The translations under genes were made by a program, and so were the position numbers. Shown in pieces: positions 17,173 to 26,600 of a stretch of DNA of 64,000 bases; within the stretch, counting starts at the first letter, position 1, and each line of letters starts with the position of its first letter. The DNA is from an uncultured Flavobacteriales bacterium (GTDB taxonomy: Bacteria; Bacteroidota; Bacteroidia; Flavobacteriales; Crocinitomicaceae): contig CAMLHZ010000003.1 of NCBI GenBank assembly GCA_946480085.1, positions 124,001-188,000 of the forward strand, in the 5' to 3' direction. Under the pieces are notes generated by a model. It made no database searches. It was given only the letters and a program-made list of their open reading frames with translations, and was not told the DNA's origin.

Positions 17173-17934
17173 TTATCTCAACAAAAACTCCAGAACGGCA
17201 TTCATGAAAACATCTGGCGCTTCGGTGTGAACCCAATGTCCGGCGTTTTCGATAGTCACCAACTGCATGTCGGGATATTTCTCTTCAATGTCACTGATGT
17301 CTTCGTCAACAATGTAATTCGACTTTCTACCACGAATGAATAGGGTAGGAATCCAGTTTTCTGTTAATTGAATTTCACCAAGAATGTTGTGCATTTCACG
17401 TTTAAGCACTTCCAGGTTGAAACGCCAGCCCAATTGTGTCTTATCAACCCAGTATAAGTTCTTCATAATGAATTGTCGTGTTCCTGCATCAGGAACGTAT
17501 TCACTCAACAATTGTTCAGCAGCACTTCTGCTATTCCTTTCGGTTGCGGAAATGGCATCCATTCCGGCAATAATCTGTTGGTGATGCAATGGGTATTGTT
17601 TGAAACCAATATCAGCAACAATTAGTTTTTCAACGCGTTCAGGATGTTTTTCTGTAAACTGCATTACAGTTTTTCCACCCATGGAATGACCAAGAATATA
17701 TGCCTTGTCAATTCCAAGATCATCCATCAATTCCAACAAGTCGTTTGCCATCAGTTCGTATGAAAGCTCATCAGACCATGGAGAATGTCCGTGGTTTCTT
17801 TGGTCGACCAAAATGACTTTGAAATATTCACTTAGCTTGCGAGCATGCGTTTGCCAGTTGTCGAGACTTCCAAAAAGTCCATGAAGAATGATCAGGGGTT
17901 TTCCCTCCCCGGAAATTTTGTGTTCCAGTTTCAT
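17173..17934 (-). CDS. alpha/beta hydrolase (YbfF-like esterase)
   Basis: This 253-residue protein has a full alpha/beta hydrolase pattern: oxyanion region LHGLFGSLDNW (about 17-27), nucleophile elbow GHSMGG (about 83-88) and catalytic His in NAGHWVHTEAP near the C-terminus, with a cap of helices between. It has no signal peptide, so it is cytoplasmic. The start QRNHGHSPW also fits the YbfF/esterase branch. The substrate is unknown. It starts 6 bp after the stop of the HMA lipoprotein gene and ends just beside hairpin copy A. Confidence 0.85.
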   Translation of the reverse strand: MKLEHKISGEGKPLIILHGLFGSLDNWQTHARKLSEYFKVILVDQRNHGHSPWSDELSYELMANDLLELMDDLGIDKAYILGHSMGGKTVMQFTEKHPERVEKLIVADIGFKQYPLHHQQIIAGMDAISATERNSRSAAEQLLSEYVPDAGTRQFIMKNLYWVDKTQLGWRFNLEVLKREMHNILGEIQLTENWIPTLFIRGRKSNYIVDEDISDIEEKYPDMQLVTIENAGHWVHTEAPDVFMNAVLEFLLR

Positions 17935-17940
17935 CAGCTC

Positions 17941-18330
17941 TTAAGCCTTAATTGGTGCAACGGAAGATTTACCAGTAGTAAATTGTTTGTTGTTGATCTT
18001 TCTGATAATTGAAATGATCTCTTTTTCCGAAATCTTTTCCTGATCGAACGTAACATAACACGTATTTGTCTTTCTACCATCTTCAAAGTCGAATGAAACG
18101 CGATCAACGGCATTCGTTCCTTTCAACTCCATACGAATAGCTCCTCCGCAAGCGTGAACACAGCTCATTCCAGAAACTTCAACGGTCATTTTACTTGTAG
18201 GATTAACTTTCACTGAACTTGTTTCCTTGTTCATGTCGTGGTGTTTCACCGCAATAATTCTTCCTTCATCTTTTGAAGAACAAGAATTGAGTAAAATCAC
18301 CAAACCGAAGATTCCAACTACACTTTTCAT
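17941..18330 (-). CDS. heavy-metal-associated (HMA) domain lipoprotein
   Basis: This 129-residue protein has a lipoprotein signal (lipobox LLNSC, Cys about 17) and an HMA fold (about 45-118). The metal-site loop reads GMSCVHACGG, giving a C-x3-C spacing rather than the usual GMxCxxC. That variant also occurs in other Bacteroidota HMA proteins I know (GMxCxxGC type). It may bind copper or a related soft metal at the envelope (inference). It heads a two-gene unit with the esterase. Confidence 0.78.
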   Translation of the reverse strand: MKSVVGIFGLVILLNSCSSKDEGRIIAVKHHDMNKETSSVKVNPTSKMTVEVSGMSCVHACGGAIRMELKGTNAVDRVSFDFEDGRKTNTCYVTFDQEKISEKEIISIIRKINNKQFTTGKSSVAPIKA

Positions 18331-18348
18331 AACTACTTAATTGTTTTA

Positions 18349-18356
18349 CAAAAGTA
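18349..18356 (-). promoter_or_regulatory. candidate -7 promoter element of HMA gene
   Basis: On the minus strand TACTTTTG lies 18 bp upstream of the HMA lipoprotein start. The closest TTTG (18385-18382) is 25 nt away, slightly far, so this is a tentative call. Confidence 0.4.
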
Positions 18357-18365
18357 CTTTATTTC

Positions 18366-18396
18366 AAAAAAAAATCCCTCTCAAATGAAAGGGATT
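18366..18396 (-). terminator. rho-independent terminator of SurA-like gene
   Basis: On the minus strand AATCCC...GGGATT forms a 9-10-bp stem with a short loop, followed by a run of nine T. It begins 6 bp after the stop of the peptidyl-prolyl isomerase gene. Confidence 0.85.
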
Positions 18397-18402
18397 CAAT
18401 AA

Positions 18403-20361
18403 CTATTTTCCTAGCGAGTACAAAATTTCTTTGTTCACCACTATCGGATGTTTTTTTGCAATTTCAGCCAGCCATTCCTGTTCAAGGTAGCTTTGGTAAT
18501 CAGACGTTGCAGGACCCTTAGCTTCAGACAATGTTTTCTGAGTAGGCTTTAAGATCTGTGCAACTTTCACCACATAAACTTTGTCCTCGTAAACATAGCT
18601 TTTGTTTATTCCGGTTGTCAAAGCCTGTCCTTTCAGATACGGTGTATTGTCTGCCTCCAATTTTCCGGTACGCACTTTCAAGTTCAATTCAGAATCTTTA
18701 TTGATCGTAGCCAAAATGGTTTTAGAAGAAATGGTATCACTGCTGTTCAGCATTGCAGTAACTTTATTTGCAATTTCCTGGTTCTTACATTCGTAAACAT
18801 ATGAATCGTAACGTTGTCCCCACGCATATTTACCATTGTTTTTTGCAAAGTAATCTTTCAACCCTGTTGTATCCTTAATTCCTTTGTTCCAAACTTTATC
18901 GGTCATTACTTCGTAAAGTAAGATACCGTCATGGTACTCTTTCATCAAAGCTTTGAATTCAGGGTATTTTGTTTCCAAACGGCTTTCTTCGTAAGCAAGG
19001 ATCTCGCTTTTTTGCCAGTTAGCATATTGTGTAGTAACCAGGCTTTTGATGTCCATTGGTTTAGTTCCACGGTAATTTTTCTCAAGGAACATTGCAAACT
19101 GTTGTTGTGTGAATGCTTGCTTTCCAAGTGTAAACATTGGTTTGTTGCTCGTAATATTAGCAGCCGACCATTTTCCTTTGAAGTAATTTGAATCAAGGGA
19201 AGCCATAAACACTTTATTCGTCTTTTTAAAGCTGTCTTTGAATTTGTAAGATTTCTTCAACTTCTTAATGAACGAGTTTTGAGTGATCATTGCACGCTCA
19301 TCTTTGTTCACTTTCGTTTGAATTTCTTTCTTCAATTCGTCATAAGAACGCAAAGGAACCAACTGAATTCTTTTGATAATGTGGTAACCGAAGTCAGTTC
19401 TGATCGGTTGAGAAACATCACCATCCGCTTTCAATGCAAAAGCAGCCTCTTCAAATTCAGTAACCATACGTGTTGTTGTTCCAGTTCCAAAGTTTGGCAA
19501 TTCACCACCTTTTGCACCACTTTGCGTATCGTCAGAGTATTCTTTTGCTAAATCGGCGAAAGATTCTCCAGCCTGGATTTTCGCGTAAATCTCGTTCACT
19601 TTTTTCTGAGCGCTTTCCACTTCGTCTTGCGGAGCATCTTTAAGTACAGAAATCATGATATGAGCAGCTTTCATTGTTCCACGAGCAGGACGTTGATCAA
19701 CTACTTTAATAATGTGGTATCCAAAGCGAGTTCTAACGGGCATTGAAACATTTCCAATTGCCGTTTTGTATGCAGCTTCTTCGAAAGGATAAACCATTTG
19801 AAATGCGGTGAAATAACCTAAGTCACCACCATTTTTCTCAGCACTTTTATCATCAGAGCCACCTTTGCTTTTTGCAACTGTAGCAAAATCTTCTCCAGCC
19901 AAAATGCGCTTTCTCAAAGCCATAAGCTTATTGTAAGCTCGCAGTGTATCCTCAGGTGTAGCGTTTTCGTCAACCTTAATGAGAATATGTGAAGCTCTCA
20001 CTTCCGTTTTCATACGCGCATAAGCTTCGTCGATCAACACCTTGTTTTGAGAAGAATCAACCAGGTATGGCTGAGACAATTGCTTTCTGTAACCAGCCAA
20101 TTCCTTTTTCAATTTAGGAATGGTATCGTAACCCAATGCTTCCGCTTCAGCAACTTTCAACTTAAACTTCTTGAACAACTCCATGTAATCATCAAGCGAT
20201 TTTTGATCGTACTTGGGATCGTTGTTGTTTTTAAGATAAATCTGAAGGAATTCTGATTTTGTGACTTTTTTTCCGTCGATCTCCATGATTACTGGATCAA
20301 CTTGTGCGGAAACTTGTAAGCAAAATAATAGCGATAAGGCAACTAACAGTCGTTTTTTCAT
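18403..20361 (-). CDS. SurA/PpiC-type peptidyl-prolyl isomerase
   Basis: This 652-residue protein has a signal peptide (1-19, SAQ), a SurA-like N-terminal helical part (to about 115) and two parvulin domains. Domain 1 (about 118-220) has ASHILIKV and RTRFGYHIIKVVD; domain 2 (about 230-335) has AAHIMISV and RTDFGYHIIKRIQ. A long C-terminal region (about 340-652) follows without a recognised domain. Parvulin isomerases help fold outer-membrane proteins in the periplasm (family knowledge), which fits the many beta-barrel proteins nearby. It has its own terminator, and a -7 element at 20382-20389. Confidence 0.9.
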   Translation of the reverse strand: MKKRLLVALSLLFCLQVSAQVDPVIMEIDGKKVTKSEFLQIYLKNNNDPKYDQKSLDDYMELFKKFKLKVAEAEALGYDTIPKLKKELAGYRKQLSQPYLVDSSQNKVLIDEAYARMKTEVRASHILIKVDENATPEDTLRAYNKLMALRKRILAGEDFATVAKSKGGSDDKSAEKNGGDLGYFTAFQMVYPFEEAAYKTAIGNVSMPVRTRFGYHIIKVVDQRPARGTMKAAHIMISVLKDAPQDEVESAQKKVNEIYAKIQAGESFADLAKEYSDDTQSGAKGGELPNFGTGTTTRMVTEFEEAAFALKADGDVSQPIRTDFGYHIIKRIQLVPLRSYDELKKEIQTKVNKDERAMITQNSFIKKLKKSYKFKDSFKKTNKVFMASLDSNYFKGKWSAANITSNKPMFTLGKQAFTQQQFAMFLEKNYRGTKPMDIKSLVTTQYANWQKSEILAYEESRLETKYPEFKALMKEYHDGILLYEVMTDKVWNKGIKDTTGLKDYFAKNNGKYAWGQRYDSYVYECKNQEIANKVTAMLNSSDTISSKTILATINKDSELNLKVRTGKLEADNTPYLKGQALTTGINKSYVYEDKVYVVKVAQILKPTQKTLSEAKGPATSDYQSYLEQEWLAEIAKKHPIVVNKEILYSLGK

Positions 20362-20381
20362 AGTTTTTCTGTATACGGTTT

Positions 20382-20389
20382 CAAATGTA
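20382..20389 (-). promoter_or_regulatory. candidate -7 promoter element of SurA-like gene
   Basis: On the minus strand TACATTTG lies 20 bp before the start codon. No clear upstream TTG was found at 17-23 nt. Confidence 0.4.
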
Positions 20390-20495
20390 ATACTTAGAAA
20401 TGGTATTTCCTGTGTATCCTTTGGTTTTATGAATTTTTTAAGTTTTCAAGTTTATAACGCAAGAAAGATGAAAAGTGGTGCCTGAGGTTGGAAAA

Positions 20496-20519
20496 GTTGT
20501 CTCGACTCCGCTCGACAAC
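20496..20519. repeat. constant-loop hairpin repeat, copy B
   Basis: A perfect 6-bp stem GTTGTC/GACAAC encloses the same 12-nt loop TCGACTCCGCTC as copy A. Copy C, 33 bp further on, is in the opposite orientation, so B and C could also pair with each other. Confidence 0.88.
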
Positions 20520-20552
20520 CTTTCATTTATTCCGTTTAACCGATACTGAGGA

Positions 20553-20572
20553 CATCGAGCGGAGTCGAGATG
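20553..20572. repeat. constant-loop hairpin repeat, copy C
   Basis: Stem CATC/GATG encloses GAGCGGAGTCGA, the reverse complement of the loop of copies A, B and D. It lies between the guaB terminator and the SurA-like promoter. Confidence 0.85.
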
Positions 20573-20592
20573 ATCTGTGGGAATTCTAAAAC

Positions 20593-20617
20593 AAAAAAGT
20601 CGCCTTGTGGGCGACTT
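20593..20617 (-). terminator. rho-independent terminator of guaB
   Basis: On the minus strand AAGTCGCC pairs with GGCGACTT around a short CACAA loop and is followed by a T run. It is 22 bp after the guaB stop. Confidence 0.88.
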
Positions 20618-20639
20618 CTATCGAAAGCAGTGCTTTCTC

Positions 20640-22112
20640 TTATTTCAAGCTATAATTTGGAGCTTCTCTCGTGATCGTTACATCATGCGGGTGAGATTCT
20701 CTCATTCCGGCAGAAGTAATACGAACGAACTCTGCACCTTGTAATTTGCTGATTGTTGGGGCACCACAGTATCCCATTCCAGCTCTTAGACCACCCATAA
20801 TTTGGTAAACCACTTCGAATAAGTGCCCTTTGTAAGGAACTCGCCCTGAAATTCCTTCCGGAACTAATTTCTTCACGTCGTCTTCCGCATCCTGGAAATA
20901 GCGATCTTTTGAACCTTTTTGCATGGCTTCCAAAGAACCCATTCCACGGTACGATTTGAATTTTCTTCCTTCGAAAATGATGGTTTCACCCGGAGATTCT
21001 TCTACTCCTGCAAACATGGAACCGATCATTACTACATCAGCACCAGCGGCAATTGCTTTTACGATATCTCCAGTGTATCTAATTCCACCATCAGCAATAA
21101 CTGGAATTCCTGTTCCTTCTAAAGCCAGGGCAACATCATTCACTGCAGTTAATTGTGGAACTCCAACACCAGCAATAATACGAGTTGTACAAATTGAACC
21201 AGGTCCAATTCCTACTTTAACCGCATCTGCCCCTGCATCTGCAAGATATTTAGCTGCCTCCGCGGTTGCAATGTTTCCAACAATCACATCAAGATCCGGG
21301 AATTTTCTTTTTACCTCTTTCAGTTTCTCTACAACACCCATTGTGTGTCCGTGTGCCGTATCAATAACTACAGCATCAACCCCTGCAGCTTTCAAAGCGG
21401 TAACACGCTCAAGCGTATCTTCCGTTACACCAACTGCGGCAGCAACTCTAAGTCGACCAAATTGATCTTTACAAGAATTTGGATGTGTTTTTACTTTGAT
21501 GATGTCTCGGTATGTGATCAAACCAACCAATTTGTAGTTGGCATCAACAACGGGTAGTTTTTCAATTTTATTTTGTTGTAGAATGTCTTCCGCAGTAACC
21601 AAACTTGTTCCATCTTGCGTTGTAACTAAGTTTTCAGCAGTCATTACCTCTAAGATTGGTCTTTCGAAATTTTTCTCGAAACGTAAATCTCTGTTGGTAA
21701 CAATTCCTTTTAGTGTTCCTTCAGCATTTACCACTGGAATTCCACCAATTTTATGCTCTTTCATAATTGCAAGGGCGTCTTTAACCAATGCAGTTTCAGA
21801 AAGTTTTAAAGGGTCCAAGATCATTCCGCTTTCAGAACGCTTTACTTTGCGAACTTCAAGGGCTTGTTCTTCGATAGACATGTTTTTGTGAATTACTCCG
21901 ATACCGCCTTGTTGAGCAAGAGCAATCGCAAGATTGGCGCCAGTAACAGTATCCATTGCCGCTGAGACAATAGGTGTGTTGACTTCAATGTTACGAGTGA
22001 TTTTGCTTTTTAATTGTACATCTCGAGGTAAAACCTGAGAGAAAGCTGGTACTAAGAGAACGTCGTCGTAAGTTAAACCTTCGCGGACGGAATTAAGATT
22101 GGACAGTGCCAT
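20640..22112 (-). CDS. guaB: inosine-5'-monophosphate dehydrogenase
   Basis: This 490-residue protein has the standard IMPDH length. It starts with the barrel region ([14 protein letters not shown]), carries two CBS domains inserted at about 95-205, and has the catalytic loop [15 protein letters not shown] (active Cys about 305) and the GMGSLEAM block (about 385-395). It converts IMP to XMP, the committed step of GMP synthesis, in the cytoplasm. It is a single-gene unit with a clear promoter (22144-22173) and terminator (20593-20617). Confidence 0.96.
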   Translation of the reverse strand: MALSNLNSVREGLTYDDVLLVPAFSQVLPRDVQLKSKITRNIEVNTPIVSAAMDTVTGANLAIALAQQGGIGVIHKNMSIEEQALEVRKVKRSESGMILDPLKLSETALVKDALAIMKEHKIGGIPVVNAEGTLKGIVTNRDLRFEKNFERPILEVMTAENLVTTQDGTSLVTAEDILQQNKIEKLPVVDANYKLVGLITYRDIIKVKTHPNSCKDQFGRLRVAAAVGVTEDTLERVTALKAAGVDAVVIDTAHGHTMGVVEKLKEVKRKFPDLDVIVGNIATAEAAKYLADAGADAVKVGIGPGSICTTRIIAGVGVPQLTAVNDVALALEGTGIPVIADGGIRYTGDIVKAIAAGADVVMIGSMFAGVEESPGETIIFEGRKFKSYRGMGSLEAMQKGSKDRYFQDAEDDVKKLVPEGISGRVPYKGHLFEVVYQIMGGLRAGMGYCGAPTISKLQGAEFVRITSAGMRESHPHDVTITREAPNYSLK

Positions 22113-22143
22113 GTTGTGAACCTACTTTTGAAATAAATTCCCG

Positions 22144-22173
22144 CAAAAATACGCAAAAATTGCCAGTTTCAAA
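22144..22173 (-). promoter_or_regulatory. promoter of guaB
   Basis: On the minus strand TTTG (22173-22170) and TATTTTTG (22151-22144) are 18 nt apart, matching the Bacteroidota consensus, 32 bp upstream of the guaB start. Confidence 0.62.
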
Positions 22174-22217
22174 TCGATTTAGTGAGATTAATGAAGTAAT
22201 AACATTTTTTTTGTTTT

Positions 22218-22311
22218 GAGGAAAAGAGGAAAAGCCAAAAGAGGAATACTTCGACTGCACTAATCGGATGAAGCGGAAAAGTCTTTCCTCTTTCGTCTTT
22301 TGTCTTTCCTC
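22218..22311. repeat. long word-type intergenic palindrome 2
   Basis: The left arm 22218-22252 (GAGGAAAAG words) pairs imperfectly with the right arm 22270-22311 (CTTTCC/GTCTTTTG words). It sits between the divergent guaB and the gene at 22376. The centre (ACTTCGACTGC... GATGAAG) resembles a decayed copy of the constant-loop hairpin. Confidence 0.7.
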
Positions 22312-22375
22312 TAATGAAATGTTAAACTTATTAAACGGTTTTTCTTCGATTGAAAAAAAGCGTAATCTTGTTAAT

Positions 22376-22999
22376 ATGAAACAACTGAAAATCATCCTTA
22401 CAAGCTCATTTCTGTTGCTTTCGATTTTCTCGAATGCACAAGATAAATTGATCCAACTCTCTGGTGTTGTGGTTTCCGAAGACAGCTTGCGCGAAATGCC
22501 TTTTGCATCTGTTTTTAACGGTTCTACTAAGAGAGGTACAATTGCTGATGTTTACGGTTTCTTTTCTTTAGTTGTTCAACGCGGTGATACGTTGGCTTTC
22601 AAATATCTTGGACACAAGGTTGGTTATTATGTAGTTCCCGACTCATTGATAGATTCAAGATACAGCATCATTCATATGTTAGAGGTAGATACGATTCAAT
22701 TGCCTGAAGTAACGATTTACCCATGGCCGTCGAGAGAAGCTTTCGCACAGGCATTCATTGAAATGAATCCGTATGATGACGATATGCTACGTGCTCAAAA
22801 ATTACTTTCCGGTAAAAGTTTAGAGTCACTTGCGATGAATGTTTCAGCTGATGCTTCTATTTCTTATGGAAGTGCAATGAACCAGATGAATACACGTATT
22901 TACACGATGGGACAAAGTCCGGTAAATAACTTGATGAATCCTTATGCCTGGGCATCTTTCTTACAGAAATGGCGGGCAGGTGATTTGAAAAGGCAGTGA
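22376..22999 (+). CDS. exported protein with carboxypeptidase-regulatory-like domain
   Basis: The protein is 207 residues from the ATG at 22376; a longer frame from 22268 runs through repeat sequence and is less likely. It has a signal peptide (ending SNAQ), then a CarboxypepD_reg-like beta domain (about 25-110) with VVVSEDSLREMPFASVFNG and KRGTIADVYGFFSLVV, and a helical C-terminal region of unknown type. Such domains occur at the front of TonB-dependent receptors, but there is no barrel here. Stand-alone gene. A terminator at 23080-23105 follows. Confidence 0.78.
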   Translation: MKQLKIILTSSFLLLSIFSNAQDKLIQLSGVVVSEDSLREMPFASVFNGSTKRGTIADVYGFFSLVVQRGDTLAFKYLGHKVGYYVVPDSLIDSRYSIIHMLEVDTIQLPEVTIYPWPSREAFAQAFIEMNPYDDDMLRAQKLLSGKSLESLAMNVSADASISYGSAMNQMNTRIYTMGQSPVNNLMNPYAWASFLQKWRAGDLKRQ

Positions 23000-23064
23000 T
23001 TTGATTGAAAATGCAAAATTGAAAATGGTAAAACTTTCGTGAGTTTGGAAGTAACGTCCAGTTA

Positions 23065-23682
23065 TCAATTTGATACTATGGCTTTCGAATGAAAGCCTTT
23101 TTTTTTGATTAACGCGAAGATTTCAGCAAAGAGCTCGAAGTTACGATCCTTGAATTTAGCGTTGTCGTGAAGGACTATGATGTCTCCCGCTTTTAAATTA
23201 TCTGCGTCTTTTAGAATTTGTTCTGTAGAGTAGGATAAATCAAAATCATAGGTCAACCACGACCACATAATGATTTTCGTTTTCTTTCTGATCTCATGTC
23301 GCTGTTTGGTTGTCATCTTTCCGTACGGCGGACGAAACAGTGTTGTTGGATGAATAGTTTGAAATTCATTGAATGAATTCATGTATTCTTCAAAAGAAGT
23401 TGCTGTTCCTTTTTCATGTCGCATCGTGTGATTTCCAATCGTATGACCTTCATTCAGGATACGTGCGTACAATTCAGGATTTTTGCGGATATTCTCACCA
23501 ACGCAAAAGAATGTAGCCTTCCAGTTGTATTGAAGAAGAAGGTCGAGAACAAAAGGTGTGATTTCCGGATTAGGTCCATCATCGAAAGTGAGAAACACGG
23601 TTTTCTGGTCAACAAAAAACCTCCACGTAAATGAAGAGTAAATACCCTTAATCCAACGTGGAGGTCTTTTTAAACGGATCAT
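23065..23682 (-). CDS. polysaccharide deacetylase (NodB family)
   Basis: This 205-residue protein has the NodB fold: metal/catalytic Asp in LTFDDGPNPE (about 31-40), the HTxxH motif in GNHTMRH (about 85-91), the RPPYGK motif (about 118-123) and a C-terminal IIVLHDN (about 170-176). It removes acetyl groups from N-acetylated sugars; the actual polymer is unknown. There is no obvious signal peptide, although residues 10-20 are mildly hydrophobic. It follows the DUF2723 gene by 9 bp and is probably co-transcribed with it. Its 3' end overlaps the terminator of the convergent gene. Confidence 0.9.
   Translation of the reverse strand: MIRLKRPPRWIKGIYSSFTWRFFVDQKTVFLTFDDGPNPEITPFVLDLLLQYNWKATFFCVGENIRKNPELYARILNEGHTIGNHTMRHEKGTATSFEEYMNSFNEFQTIHPTTLFRPPYGKMTTKQRHEIRKKTKIIMWSWLTYDFDLSYSTEQILKDADNLKAGDIIVLHDNAKFKDRNFELFAEIFALIKKKGFHSKAIVSN
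23080..23105 (+). terminator. rho-independent terminator of the 22376 gene
   Basis: GGCTTTC pairs with GAAAGCC around GAAT and is followed by eight T. It lies inside the last codons of the convergent deacetylase gene. Confidence 0.85.
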
Positions 23683-23691
23683 ATCTAAAGT

Positions 23692-26600
23692 TTAGCCACC
23701 GCCATTTCCACCAGCCATTGCTGCAGCTTGTGAATCCATTGGTGCAACTGGAGTCATATCTGAATCTGATATTATTGGCATTTGCCCAGCCGGCATGTTC
23801 GGCATTTGTTGTTCTTGTGGCAATTCTTTGTATTCGAACTGATAAGCAACCGCATCCATATGAATGGATAACGTTTCCTTAGGAGATCTGAATCCACTTG
23901 AACTGAACATGTCTTCGTTCGTATAGTTCTCTAATTCTTTATACAACTTAGGAAACTCAACATCGTAAGCTTGTGTTACCAGTTTATCCAAACGTTTGTA
24001 AAGCTTGCCATTTGGATTTCCAATCAAAGGATCTTTAGCAGCCTGATACATTTCTAATAAACCAGCCATAGTTGCAGAAACCACATCGTAGTTGCTAGCA
24101 GCTAATCTCGCTTCAGAGTTATAGAAGAACTGCATGGTACTTTCCAATTGGTCAGTAACTGCCATTCCTAATTTTTCAGCCTCTTTAACTGCGCCTGCTC
24201 TAAATAGTATAGAAACGTAGTTGTGAATTGTACCATCTTGATAAACTTTTACTTCAGCACCATCAATTTGCAGCGATCCACGTGCCATTGGGTCTTCACC
24301 GTAATCCAATACCAGATCAATCGGCATTACATTGATTGATTTCTCGACCAAAGCAATTGCGCGTTTCTTGCAATCCTTAATGTAAGCATCAGCTCCAACC
24401 AATGTTTTTGCCAATGAATCAGCAACACGTGTATTTCCGATACTTCTCAATCGTGTGATTTCAGGACCGTAATTCGTTTTCGCCATTTCTTTCATCTCTG
24501 CCTCCTGCAAGTAGTATTCTGCAAGCTGAGCGAACATTCCGCGTACAGTTCCTGTTTGACGACGAGCATAGTAATCAGTCAGAACACCTTTTTTGTTCAT
24601 CAGACCGTATTCGTACTTGTTCATCAAGTTGTCGTACATCGCGTCAACATTGAAAGGAGCTCTTGGATTTGTTTTGATTGGTGAAACCTCCCAAGCCATT
24701 CCATTTTGACGTAAGAATCCGCTGTGGTACAATGACATTCCAACTTCAGTTCCTCCCGGAGAAGAGAAGTACATTGCACGTTTCCAGTCGTTATTAGCAA
24801 GCATGTCAAGAATCATCAAATCAGATTTTCCTGCTGCTCTGTTGTCCATAACAAGAATAACATCTTCCACACACTGGTTTTTCTCTTTTTCAGTGATAAT
24901 TCCTGATTTAACAGCATTTTCTTTATCAACCGGAATACGGAATCCTAAACAAGGAACAGCACGAACACCATTTCCTTCGTTTGAAAGAATGTTATCATCG
25001 TTTCTTGCAAAATCCATAGCGATATCAATAGGCAAGTATGCCCATGATTTTTCCCAAGTCATTGCTTTTTCATACATCTGAGAAAGCATGTCTGAATTTA
25101 CAGTAATGGTTCTTGTTTGGTATCCGTCAACAATTAAGTTCATTGATTCGTACATATCCATAACCGTTTGCTCCGTTGCACTATCTGCACTAACAGAGAT
25201 AGATTTCAACTTCGCATCAATAGTTGATTTTGTTGCCGGATCCTGAATCACTGCTGAACTCAAGACTTTAGTAGCCATTGCTTGTAAGCTTCTGTATTCA
25301 GGAACGAATTTATCTTTATTCAATTTGATCTTCATCTTATTGAATTCATTGATCTTCTCAATGTTCATTCCACCTTCCATACAGTCAAGTGTAGATGCAA
25401 ACAAAATTTGATCTGTTTGTCCTTCATACATCAAGGTCTGATCTTCACGGAATTTGATTGGTAAAGCCTCTGAACCGTATGCTTTCATTTTCATTTGTTC
25501 AGTGTACCAGTCAGTTCCGAATAAACTTGTATTACAAACTCTGATGTCAGTGAATTTACCTTCTACTTCCTGCAAGTACCAAAGTGGGAATGTATCGTTA
25601 TCACCAACTGTGAAAAGGATACTGTTTGGTTTACATGAAGTCAGGTAGTTCATTGCCAAATCTCTTGCAGAAGTTTTGTCAGCTCTGTTGTGATCGTCCC
25701 AACCTTGTGATCCCATTAAATAAGGAACATAAGATGTAACTAACAGAATTACAATTGCGGCTATGGTAGGCTTGACTTTCGCCATCCTCATTACTAAACT
25801 GATAATTATAAATCCAACAGCAAGTAGAACGATGAATAGGTACGTTTGCATGATCAAACCACCACCCATAATTGTCAAAATAAGAACAAAACCAGTTACA
25901 GCTAAACCAACGTAACCCATTCCTGTCCATTCTTTCTTCGTAAAGTTTTTATAGGCTTCATACAATGCTAAAACTCCAAATCCGATCCACATGGCGAAGG
26001 CGTAGAACGACGCAGCATATGCATAATCACGTTCACGTGGCTCGTAAGGTTTTTGATTCAGGTAAACCACAATCGCCATACCCGTTAGCAAGAATAAAAG
26101 GAATACTACGAAAGCACCTTTTGCATCTCGATAAATGTGGTAAACCAATCCAAGAACTCCAAGAACTAAAGGAAGTAAGAAGAACTTGTTGTTTGCCGGA
26201 TTGTTTTTAGTGAATGCTGTTTCATACTGTTGTGAACCAAGTTCATTTTCATCCAGCATGGCAATTCCCGTTTTGTAATTTCCACGCAGATCATCACCAT
26301 GACCCTGAATATCATTTTGTCGACCAGCAAAGTTCCACATGAAGTAGCGCCAGTACATCCAGTTGATTTGGTATGAACCAAAATACTGCATATTCTCACC
26401 AAATGTTGGCAGGCGAGACCCATCTGTTCCCATTTTGTCGGGATCATCAGAAGGTTCATCAACATAACCCGACCATTTTTTGTATCCACCTATTTTGGCG
26501 TCTTCCTGTCCGTTTCCGTCGTAATACATACGTGGTAAGAAGGTCGTTTGACGGTATTTCGGAACACCATGGTATCGTATTTTTTCATTAGAAGAGAAGT

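Noticed and set aside
22248..22274. Seventh copy of the constant-loop hairpin
   Set aside because: TTCGACTGCAC resembles the loop but the rest has drifted; only a CTTC/GAAG pairing remains. Mentioned under palindrome 2 instead.
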